A stretch of DNA of 9,868 bases from Cyanobacteriota bacterium (GTDB lineage Bacteria; Cyanobacteriota; Cyanobacteriia; Phormidesmidales; Phormidesmidaceae), in the NCBI GenBank assembly GCA_027483425.1, contig JAIXUR010000261.1, positions 1 to 9,868 of the forward strand, read 5' to 3'. Shown one piece after another: positions 1-6,653 of the stretch. Within the stretch, counting starts at the first letter, position 1. Every line of letters starts with the position of its first letter. Made by a program: the position numbers and the translations under genes. The notes beneath the pieces are model-generated. The model was not told the DNA's origin and ran no database searches. It worked only from the letters and a program-made list of their open reading frames with translations.

Positions 1-147
1 CGCCTAAACGATCCCCCTAGATGCCGACTTAGAGGGTGTTTGAAAAGCCAGAGAGAGTCTGCCGAGGCGGTATCTTGTTTCCTAAAAATCTCCCCAACAC
101 AGGACATTCTCCCTGAATCAAGACATCAGGAGTCTACCGCACCACCC

Positions 148-179
148 CTCCTGACTCCTGACTCCTAACTCCTGACTCC
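148..179. repeat. Heptamer tandem repeat (STRR-like)
   Basis: About four and a half copies of the 7-bp unit CTCCTGA in tandem, one copy reading CTCCTAA. Short tandemly repeated heptamers in intergenic DNA are a known feature of cyanobacterial genomes (STRR class). It lies downstream of the guaB3 terminator. No coding role is visible, because a 7-bp period does not keep frame. Confidence 0.7.
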
Positions 180-180
180 A

Positions 181-212
181 CAAAAGCCGCCAGATGCCAA
201 GCATCCAGCGGC
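181..212 (-). terminator. Rho-independent terminator of guaB3
   Basis: Read on the minus strand, a 12-bp stem (arms at 201-212 and 186-197, two G-U wobbles, otherwise fully paired) closes a 3-nt loop and runs directly into a short T-run (the A-run 182-185 on the plus strand). It starts 36 nt after the guaB3 stop codon. On the plus strand the two wobbles become mismatches, so the structure is oriented for leftward transcription. Confidence 0.8.
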
Positions 213-248
213 CTTTAATCCCAGGCAAACCAGTTTCGCGAGGCGGGG

Positions 249-1412
249 CTACTTGCCCATGCCCAGTTGCTGAGCCTTCTGGTACACCTTGCCCTCGGTC
301 AACAGCGACGGGGCAATCACCACCTCCACCTGCTGCATTTCCCTCAGATCCTTGGCACCCAGGGTGCCCATGCTGGTTTGCAGAGCCCCCAAGAAGTTGT
401 GGGTACCGTCGTCGAGCAGAGCCGGGCCCCGGAGAATCTGCCCTAGGGTGCCGGTGGTGCCCACCTTAATGCGGGTGCCCCGGGGCAGCACCGGGCTGGG
501 GGTAGCCATCCCCCAATGGAAGCCCCGCCCAGGCGCTTCGGCAGCTCGGGCAAAGGGCGAGCCAATCATCACCCCATCGGCACCGCAGGCGATACATTTG
601 CAAATGTCACCGCCGGTAACCAAGCCACCATCGGCGACGATGGCCACGTAGCGACCGGTCTCGGCAAAGAAGTCATCACGGGCGGCGGCGCAGTCAGCTA
701 CGGCCGTCGCCTGGGGAATCCCAATGCCCAGTACCCCCCGCGAGGTGCAGGCAGCACCGGGGCCAATGCCCACCATAACGGCGGCGGCCCCCGCCTTCAT
801 TAAATTAAGGGCCACCTCGTAGGTGACGCAGTTGCCCAAAATCACCGGCATGGGCATCTCAGCACAGAAGGCCGCCAGATCGAGCGGCTCGATGTTGGCG
901 GGAGCCAGGTGGGCCGTTGACACCACCGTGGCCTGCACAAACACCAGGTCAGCCCCGGCAGCGGCAATGATGCCCCCAAACCGAGCCGCCCCAGCGGGGG
1001 TAATGCTCACCGCCGCGACACCGCCCCCCGCCTTAATCGCCTGAATCCGCTGGGTGATCAGCGCGGGCTTAATGGGCTCGGCGTAGAGGGTTTGCATGAG
1101 ACCCACAAACTCGTCGTTACCCACGGCAGCAATCTGGTCGAGGATCGGGTTGGGATCGTCGTAGCGGGTTTGAATGCCCTCCAGATTAATCACCCCCAGG
1201 GCCCCGAGCTCAGAGAGCCGAATGGCCATGGCCACATCTACGACCCCATCCATGGCGCTGGCAATAATAGGAATGTCGCGCTCAATACCGCCAATCTGCC
1301 AACGGGTGTCAGCCAGGCTTGGATCCAGGGTTCGCGGCCCTGGGACCAGGGCAATTTCATCAATGCCGTAAGCTCTACGGACTGTCTTACCGCGACCAAG
1401 TTGTATATTCAC
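249..1412 (-). CDS. guaB3: GuaB3-type IMP dehydrogenase
   Basis: 387-aa TIM-barrel enzyme of the IMP dehydrogenase/GMP reductase family, expected to oxidise IMP to XMP with NAD+ in cytosolic guanine nucleotide synthesis. The catalytic loop GIGPGAACTSR (residues 215-225) carries the thioimidate-forming Cys222. The phosphate-binding DGG (261-263) and the GADGVMIGSPFA segment (277-288) are also present. Canonical GuaB is about 480-490 aa with a CBS pair inserted near residue 100; here there is no CBS pair, and length and N-terminus fit the GuaB3 subgroup. Cyanobacterial GuaB3 (Synechocystis) has been described as a genuine IMP dehydrogenase. The start is GTG, with a purine-rich AGAGG about 11 nt upstream. 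It is transcribed alone, divergent from ktrA, and ends at a clear terminator. Whether a second canonical guaB exists elsewhere cannot be seen. Confidence 0.93.
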   Translation of the reverse strand: MNIQLGRGKTVRRAYGIDEIALVPGPRTLDPSLADTRWQIGGIERDIPIIASAMDGVVDVAMAIRLSELGALGVINLEGIQTRYDDPNPILDQIAAVGNDEFVGLMQTLYAEPIKPALITQRIQAIKAGGGVAAVSITPAGAARFGGIIAAAGADLVFVQATVVSTAHLAPANIEPLDLAAFCAEMPMPVILGNCVTYEVALNLMKAGAAAVMVGIGPGAACTSRGVLGIGIPQATAVADCAAARDDFFAETGRYVAIVADGGLVTGGDICKCIACGADGVMIGSPFARAAEAPGRGFHWGMATPSPVLPRGTRIKVGTTGTLGQILRGPALLDDGTHNFLGALQTSMGTLGAKDLREMQQVEVVIAPSLLTEGKVYQKAQQLGMGK

Positions 1413-1592
1413 GTCCTTCTCAACCTCTGGGCCAAAACCATTAGGTTAGCCTAGCAAAAAAGAATTCTCGCCGTATAGCTGCCCCCTGGCGATTGAGCTG
1501 AAACCTCCCGGCGGTGGGGGGATCGGCGGTGGGTGATAAGATTGGTCAGGCTCGCGCTCGAGCCATGCTTTTCTACTGGGGAAACAACCGTT

Positions 1593-2297
1593 GTGAATCT
1601 GTCATCGCTGACGTTTTTACGCAAGATGCGATCGCCCAATCGTCAGTTTGCCGTCATTGGCCTGGGGCGGTTTGGGCGAGCGGTGTGTACCACCCTCAAC
1701 AATCTCGGTTATGAGGTTTTGGCGGCGGATACCGACGACCGGCGGGTGAGCCAGGCCCTCACCGATAAAATTGCCGCCCATGCCCTCCAGCTCGACACGA
1801 CCCAGCCCTCGGCCCTGCGAGAGGCCGGCATTACTGACTTTGACACGGTGATCGTGGCGATCGGCAACTATGTCGAAGAAAGCATTATCACCACCCTTAA
1901 TTTAAAAGAGGCCGGGGTTAAAAACGTCGTAGCTAAGGCGTCGTCGGAGATCCATGGCAAGCTGCTCGATCGCGTCGGGGCCGACCATGTGGTCTTTCCA
2001 GAGCACGAGATGGGGTGTGAATTGGCGCGATCGCTCACTTCCCCCGGCATTCTCGATCGGTTTGAAATTGACCCCAACCACAGCATTGTCGAAATCATTG
2101 TGCCTGAGGCCTTTGATCAAAAAACCATCGTCGATCTCGATCTGCGCAACCGCTACGAACTCACCCTCCTCGCCCTCAGCCAAGATAACCACCCCGACCA
2201 GTTTGAAATTAACCCCAGCCCCGTCACTCGCCTCAAGGCCGGTGGGCTGATGGTGGTGATCGGCAGCAACAAAGGTCTAGAGCGTCTACCGATATAG
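1593..2297 (+). CDS. ktrA: KtrA-like K+ transport regulatory subunit (RCK/TrkA family)
   Basis: 234-aa cytosolic gating subunit expected to form a ring under a KtrB-type Na+-dependent K+ channel subunit and to control K+ uptake by nucleotide binding. The N-terminal RCK_N Rossmann fold has GLGRFG at residues 23-28 (GxGxxG) and an Asp at the end of strand 2 (D46, in AADTDD) that would bind the ribose of NAD(H)/ATP. An RCK_C domain occupies about residues 150-228. I chose the GTG at 1593: its N-terminus (VNLSSLTFLRKM then the Rossmann strand) matches what I know of cyanobacterial KtrA, and GGGGAA lies about 11 nt upstream. A GTG at 1533 would add 20 residues. No ktrB is visible. The gene is followed 3 nt later by anmK, so the two are probably co-transcribed. 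Confidence 0.88.
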   Translation: MNLSSLTFLRKMRSPNRQFAVIGLGRFGRAVCTTLNNLGYEVLAADTDDRRVSQALTDKIAAHALQLDTTQPSALREAGITDFDTVIVAIGNYVEESIITTLNLKEAGVKNVVAKASSEIHGKLLDRVGADHVVFPEHEMGCELARSLTSPGILDRFEIDPNHSIVEIIVPEAFDQKTIVDLDLRNRYELTLLALSQDNHPDQFEINPSPVTRLKAGGLMVVIGSNKGLERLPI

Positions 2298-2300
2298 CCC

Positions 2301-3479
2301 ATGCGAGTGCTTGGTTTGATCAGCGGCACCTCCGTAGACGGCATTGACGCCGCCCTAGTGGAGCTTAGCGGCCAGGGCTACGGTGTAACGATCACCCTGA
2401 TTGACGGCCTCACCTGGCCCTATCCCGCTGAGCTACAGCGGCAAATTCTGGCCCTCTGCGCCGGGGAAGCGATTTCCCTCGAGGCCCTAGCCACCCTCGA
2501 TGATCAGGTGGCCCTGGCCTTTGCGGCGGCGGCCCAGGCGTTGATCGCCCAGGCTGGCCCCGCCGATCGGATCGCCTCCCACGGGCAAACGGTGTTTCAT
2601 CGCCCGGTGGGTCGCCCGGCGCTCCCCGGCCGGGGAACCCTGCGCCTGGGCTATAGCCTACAGCTGGGGCGCGGAGCCGTCATTGCCCAGCAGGTGGGCT
2701 GCCCCACCGTTAGCGACTTCCGCCGGGCCGACATTGAAGCCGGGGGCGAGGGGGCACCCCTGGTGCCCATCGTCGATCTGTGTTTGCTCAGCCATCCCCA
2801 GCAGCGGCGGTGCGTGCAAAACCTGGGCGGCATCGGCAATGTCGCCTATCTACCCGCCTGGGATCGCCAACCTGATCAGCCCCCGCCCAAGGTACTGGGG
2901 TGGGATACGGGGCCGGGCAACTCGCTCATGGACATTGCCATGCACACCCTATCGGAGGGCACGCTAACCTACGATCGCGACGGGGCCTGGGCTGCCCAGG
3001 GCACCCCCTGTCAGTCCCTAGTCGAGGAGTGGCTCCAGCACCCCTACTTTCTTCAGCCGCCCCCCAAATCCACCGGCCGTGAGCTGTTTGGCTGGGACTT
3101 CTTTACCCAGTGCCACCGGGCGACGACAGCCCGAGGTCTAGGCCCGATGGATATCATGGCCACCCTCACCGAGTTCACTGCAGCCTCGGTGGCCCACGCC
3201 TACCAGACCTTTCTACCGGCCCTGCCAGAGCTCGTGCTGGTGTGCGGCGGTGGTAGCCACAACCCGGTGCTCATGGCCCGCCTGCAGGCCCACCTGCCAG
3301 AGATACCGGTGCAGCCCACCGACACCGTGGGCCTATCGGCCAGCTACAAGGAGGCGATCGCCTTTGCCGTCCTAGGCTATTGGCACCACCAGAGATTTCC
3401 GGGCAACCTACCCTCGGTCACCGGAGCCAGGGGCCCCGTCGTGCTGGGATATGTCAATGAACCCTGGCCTGTTCTCTAA
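2301..3479 (+). CDS. anmK: Anhydro-N-acetylmuramic acid kinase
   Basis: 392-aa ASKHA-fold kinase, a normal length for the family. It hydrolyses the 1,6-anhydro ring of anhMurNAc and phosphorylates it with ATP to MurNAc-6-phosphate, recycling murein fragments in the cytosol. Family motifs in order: phosphate loop GTSVDGID (9-16), SHGQTVFH (93-100), DFRRADIEAGGEGAPLVP (139-156, holding the likely general-base Asp), QNLGGIGN (173-180), WDTGPGN (201-207) and CGGGSHN (315-321). All are intact. The ATG is 3 nt after the ktrA stop and has no good Shine-Dalgarno of its own, which suggests translational coupling. No MurQ etherase gene is nearby, so the next step must be encoded elsewhere or run differently. 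Confidence 0.95.
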   Translation: MRVLGLISGTSVDGIDAALVELSGQGYGVTITLIDGLTWPYPAELQRQILALCAGEAISLEALATLDDQVALAFAAAAQALIAQAGPADRIASHGQTVFHRPVGRPALPGRGTLRLGYSLQLGRGAVIAQQVGCPTVSDFRRADIEAGGEGAPLVPIVDLCLLSHPQQRRCVQNLGGIGNVAYLPAWDRQPDQPPPKVLGWDTGPGNSLMDIAMHTLSEGTLTYDRDGAWAAQGTPCQSLVEEWLQHPYFLQPPPKSTGRELFGWDFFTQCHRATTARGLGPMDIMATLTEFTAASVAHAYQTFLPALPELVLVCGGGSHNPVLMARLQAHLPEIPVQPTDTVGLSASYKEAIAFAVLGYWHHQRFPGNLPSVTGARGPVVLGYVNEPWPVL

Positions 3480-3565
3480 CGGTTCCCCTAACTGATTGTG
3501 TGCTAACCATAGGGGGTGCTCTCGCCCCGTACCCCAGTCGGAGCAATAGAGCGTATGCTGAAGAA

Positions 3566-3649
3566 ATGGGACAGAATACAGCAGGTCATGCACGACAGAT
3601 GACGCAGGAGATGTCATGGGCGATGGCAATGGCTGGGGGAGTGGCTTGA
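3566..3649 (+). CDS. Possible 27-aa leader ORF
   Basis: A short ATG-initiated frame (MGQNTAGHARQ..., 27 aa, Met-rich C-terminal half) whose TGA at 3647-3649 abuts the GTG start of the next gene at 3650 with no gap. Exact stop-start abutment is typical of translational coupling, but the upstream ribosome-binding signal (GAAGAA, very close to the ATG) is weak and I recognise no family. It may be a chance frame. Confidence 0.2.
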   Translation: MGQNTAGHARQMTQEMSWAMAMAGGVA

Positions 3650-4105
3650 GTGCATAGCTTTTTAATTGAGCCTGGACGTTGGACGCTCCAGGGCAACTGG
3701 ATGGAGCGAGACCGGTTACCCATACCCGTCAAAGGAAAAATTTTAATCGCCTGGAGCCGCGATGACTGGTTTACCATGGTGATGAAGCTGGCGCTACCCG
3801 ATACGCAACCAACGGAAATGGCGTTGCAGTACCGGGGTCGACTCACCAGCGGTGACTGCCAGTACACCTTTGTGCTACAGCATAGTCTGCTCGGTCGGGT
3901 CGAGGGGGAGGGCTGGGTGGCCCCCGATTCTATTATTCAGCGGTACTGGGCCCTGGGCGATCGCCAGCGGCGCACCGGGTTTGAAACCCTCTACCGGCTT
4001 GACTCCGATCGCTACCACCTCTCCAGCGGCATTATGACCGGTCACTACCTCACCAGCGCCATGGAGGCCACCCTACACCTGCAGGGGGCACCGCTAAACC
4101 AGTAG
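3650..4105 (+). CDS. Conserved-type hypothetical protein, 151 aa
   Basis: I do not recognise a named family. The protein is soluble, without a signal peptide or membrane segment, and rich in Trp and other aromatic residues. Alternating hydrophobic/polar runs such as KGKILIAWSRDDWFTMVMKL (residues 29-48) and repeated short strand-like segments suggest a small beta-rich (barrel or lipocalin-like) fold; that is inference. The start is GTG, supported by a strong GGGGGAG 8 nt upstream. Composition and codon use match the neighbouring genes, so it reads as a resident cyanobacterial gene. It sits 170 bp after anmK on the same strand and is followed by a hairpin, so it could be a separate unit or the end of the ktrA-anmK transcript. 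Confidence 0.75.
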   Translation: MHSFLIEPGRWTLQGNWMERDRLPIPVKGKILIAWSRDDWFTMVMKLALPDTQPTEMALQYRGRLTSGDCQYTFVLQHSLLGRVEGEGWVAPDSIIQRYWALGDRQRRTGFETLYRLDSDRYHLSSGIMTGHYLTSAMEATLHLQGAPLNQ

Positions 4106-4112
4106 ACCAGAA

Positions 4113-4144
4113 GGCTACTAGGTCAGTCTCCTGAGCCAGTAGCC
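4113..4144 (+). terminator. Terminator-like hairpin after the 151-aa gene
   Basis: Outer arms GGCTACT (4113-4119) and AGTAGCC (4138-4144) pair perfectly. Inside, GG/CC and TCAG/CTGA continue the stem with one bulged base on each side, closing a TCTC loop. It begins 8 nt after the stop codon. No T-run follows on the plus strand, so termination is inferred from position and stem strength only. Confidence 0.45.
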
Positions 4145-4381
4145 CCCACCAGAAGGCCACACCAGAGAATGTACTACAGTGGAACAACATTATTGGGCGA
4201 TCGCTGGGCATATTAACCCTATATCCTCGCATCGCTGGGCCAAACAGAACGAACGCTGGGTGCCTCTTTAGCATCCTGTTTAATCCACTGGCGGCCAGGG
4301 CGAAGTGTCTGACCGGGCACCGTGGAAAAGCCCTAAGCACAGGCCCAGCTCTCCATTGATTGACTGACTGACCCCCACCCT

Positions 4382-5923
4382 ATGGCTGATTCAAACCTAG
4401 GCTCTAAATTAGCCAATCGCTACGAGCTGCTGGCACCCATCGGTCAGGGGTCGATGGGCCGAGTGTATATGGCTGAAGATTTGCTGTTGGGTAACGTTAA
4501 GGTCGCCATTAAGCTGCTGTCCCAAGCCATACCGGGCGAAAAAATGCGCGATCGCTTCATGCAGGAGGCCATGACCTGCGCCCAGCTCGGCCAAAAAAGC
4601 ATTCACGTGGTGCGCGTCACCGATTACGGAGTCAACGATGACGAGGTACCCTTCTACGTCATGGAATACCTCCAGGGGCAAAGCCTGAGCCACCTGATCG
4701 ACCTCCAGCCCCTGCCTATTCCTCGTTTTTTGGGCCTGATTCGACATATTTGCCTGGGCCTGCAAACCGCCCATGAAGGCATTATCCTCAAACGTCAGCC
4801 CAAGCCAGTCCCCATCATTCACCGTGACATTAAGCCCAGCAACATCATGATTGTGCAAGACCCCACCCTAGGGGAATTGGCCAAAATTTTGGACTTCGGC
4901 ATTGCCAAGCTGGTGCAAGTCGATAGTGACCAAACCAACTGCTTTATGGGCACCCTGGCCTACGCCTCCCCAGAGCAGATGGAGGGGCACGAACTCGACC
5001 GCCGCTCCGACATCTACAGCCTGGGGGTGATGATGTTTCAGATGCTCACCGGCCACCTGCCCCTGCGGGCCAGTAGCCACACCTTCGGGGGCTGGTACAA
5101 GGTGCACCAAACCCAATCCCCCAAGCGCATCAGCGAGGTGGATAGCACCATCAAAATTCCCAAATTGCTCGAAGATTTGGTCATGGGCTGCATGGCCAAG
5201 GCTCCCCAAAGTCGACCCCAGACCACCCAGGAGATTCTTCAGATTCTCGAGCCCCTCCAGGATCGCTACATCAATGGCTTTCGCATCAGCCAGCGCATTA
5301 GCACCACCCTGACTCGGGTGCCCGTTACCCGCCAGCCCCTAGCCACCGAAGCGATCCAGACCGACCCCGTCTGCAAGCTCACGGTGTGGCCACCCACGAA
5401 GCCCATTGCCGAAATCGTTTTTCCCCACGCCCTGCCCACCAGCCACGGGGCCCTCGCCACCCTATGGGCGATGATGCCCGAGGCTGAAGTTAACCGACGG
5501 CTGGTGAGCACTCGCTACAACACCTTCATTTGCACCATGACCCCTCACCCCATGATGCTGTGGCTAACGGTGCTCTACAGCGGTACCCATGGAGCCCGCT
5601 GGTTGCCCTGCTACCTCGATCTCAAACTGGCCCCAGGCCAAGACATGGCCGATCTGCTTAGCAAAACGGGAACCTATAAGCTCCTGATGTTTGCCCTCGA
5701 GAACCCCCGCCGCTGCGCCCATGTGCTGGACTGTAGCGTCTCTGCCCCCCAGCGCAGCCTGCTGCAAGAGTGGGCCATCAATGCTCGCACCCGTCCCTCT
5801 ACCGGGTCAACCGGCATTAGCCGCGATCTCCTGCGCAATGAACTGCAGACCAATCTCAAGGCCAAAGTGCTGCAAAGGCTAGAGTCTATCTACGTCGATA
5901 CAGGGTCTAATCTATCTGACTAA
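4382..5923 (+). CDS. Hanks-type Ser/Thr protein kinase with C-terminal extension
   Basis: 513-aa soluble protein kinase. The kinase domain spans about residues 14-290: glycine loop GQGSMG (21-26), VAIK with K44, helix-C Glu (E62), catalytic loop HRDIKPSN (147-154, D149), DFG (171-173), activation segment to SPEQ (196-199) and RRSDIYSLG (207-215). All catalytic residues are present, so it should be active. There is no transmembrane helix, PASTA, WD40 or pentapeptide domain. Residues about 330-470 form a separate globular region that I cannot assign (Trp/Pro-rich start, then HGALATLWAMMP and MMLWLTVLYSG), followed by a polar linker and a helical tail. The ATG at 4382 lacks an obvious Shine-Dalgarno; the preceding 276 bp hold no other gene and probably its promoter. 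Substrates cannot be inferred. Confidence 0.93.
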   Translation: MADSNLGSKLANRYELLAPIGQGSMGRVYMAEDLLLGNVKVAIKLLSQAIPGEKMRDRFMQEAMTCAQLGQKSIHVVRVTDYGVNDDEVPFYVMEYLQGQSLSHLIDLQPLPIPRFLGLIRHICLGLQTAHEGIILKRQPKPVPIIHRDIKPSNIMIVQDPTLGELAKILDFGIAKLVQVDSDQTNCFMGTLAYASPEQMEGHELDRRSDIYSLGVMMFQMLTGHLPLRASSHTFGGWYKVHQTQSPKRISEVDSTIKIPKLLEDLVMGCMAKAPQSRPQTTQEILQILEPLQDRYINGFRISQRISTTLTRVPVTRQPLATEAIQTDPVCKLTVWPPTKPIAEIVFPHALPTSHGALATLWAMMPEAEVNRRLVSTRYNTFICTMTPHPMMLWLTVLYSGTHGARWLPCYLDLKLAPGQDMADLLSKTGTYKLLMFALENPRRCAHVLDCSVSAPQRSLLQEWAINARTRPSTGSTGISRDLLRNELQTNLKAKVLQRLESIYVDTGSNLSD

Positions 5924-6036
5924 CGCCATAACACACCCAGCAGAACCCCGCGATCGCAATTTGAGAGAAAAATCCTGCATTGACGTCATTCGTGGTACAA
6001 CCCTGAGTGATGTTATTCCATTGGGGAGCCTTGCCC

Positions 6037-6343
6037 ATGTCTGCCGATACCTCCTTCATGGGCGAAGCGATCGCCGCCTTCGATGAATGGCCAACAAAGC
6101 TGATAAAGCTCCCTACTGACCCTTACCAATGGCCCAAAACTGCAAGACGCTGAGAATACTATCCAGACTCAACACTGACAGCACACTACCGGCGCTGCCG
6201 ATGCTGAGAATGCTGCCAGCGCTGCCGATGCTGAGAATACTGCCAGCGCTGCCAATGCTGAGAATGCTCCCCGTACTACCGATACTGAGAATACTGCCGA
6301 CACTGCCCAGGCTTAACAGGCTGAAGTAGCTCCCTCGGCTTAA
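6037..6343 (+). pseudogene. Probable decayed small Ala/Asp/Glu/Asn-rich gene
   Basis: A good start (ATG 6037, with GGGGAG 8-9 nt upstream) opens MSADTSFMGEAIAAFDE in one frame, stopping at TGA 6151. A second frame reads MANKADKAPY from 6087. A third frame reads DAENTIQTQH (from 6146), is broken by TGA 6176, then reads four 9-residue repeats of AADAENAAS type. It is cut by TAA 6314 and continues QAEVAPSA to TAA 6341. The hydrophilic Ala/acidic/Asn style is shared across the three frames, as expected of one short gene (roughly 90-100 aa) broken by at least two indels and two nonsense changes. I do not know the family. Because of the 27-bp repeat, the minus strand and another plus frame are also open here, so a chance origin remains possible. 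Confidence 0.45.
6194..6301. repeat. Four tandem 27-bp repeats
   Basis: Four 27-bp units in direct tandem, each containing a GCTGAGAAT or ACTGAGAAT core. In one plus frame they encode AADAENAAS, AADAENTAS, AANAENAPR and TTDTENTAD. Copies 1 and 2 differ by a single base, while copies 3 and 4 have diverged more. A period divisible by three keeps every frame open across the array. Confidence 0.85.
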
Positions 6344-6532
6344 AATGGCGCGGTGCCGTGGGAGGTTCGCATATCCATTCAGGGTGGTAGGTGAGGTTTG
6401 TTGCATGTCAACTAGGCGCTTGTGATCTGCGCAATGCTTGACTATGGGCCGCTTGCTCCCGTGATGGAGAGTGCTCAGGTTTTTGTGTAAATTCTCATCA
6501 GCCCATTGATCTAGATCCCTGAAAGTCTTGTG

Positions 6533-6553
6533 GGACAGGCAGGATGCCTGTCC
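6533..6553. repeat. REP-like intergenic hairpin
   Basis: Perfect 9-bp inverted repeat: GGACAGGCA and TGCCTGTCC around a 3-nt GGA loop. Palindromes of this GACAGGCA...TGCCTGTC style recur between genes in many cyanobacterial genomes. No T-run follows on either strand. It lies about 100 bp beyond the stop codon of the leftward stress-protein gene. Confidence 0.6.
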
Positions 6554-6653
6554 TCCATGGGCAGACGAAGCGGTATGATTGGTCGGCTCAATCCTGCGGG
6601 AGGCCTCAAACCTCCCCAGGATAGGCCCCATTGGAACAGCCGTCACGGCTAGG

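Noticed and set aside
289..1044. Several plus-strand ORFs across guaB3
   Set aside because: GC-rich antisense shadows with Pro/Arg/Ala-rich, non-family sequence.
4050..4340. 96-codon minus ORF between the 151-aa gene and the kinase
   Set aside because: Covers a terminator-like hairpin and probable promoter DNA; no ribosome-binding site or recognisable content.
5980..6016. TTGACG as the -35 of a promoter for the decayed gene
   Set aside because: No acceptable -10 at 16-18 bp spacing; the nearest AT-rich hexamer is about 25 bp away.
6113..6646. 177-codon minus-strand ORF spanning the 27-bp repeats
   Set aside because: It stays open because of the 3n-period repeat, passes through a REP-like hairpin, and gives a low-complexity Ser/Ile/Gly tail. 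The plus-strand fragments are more protein-like and have a ribosome-binding site.
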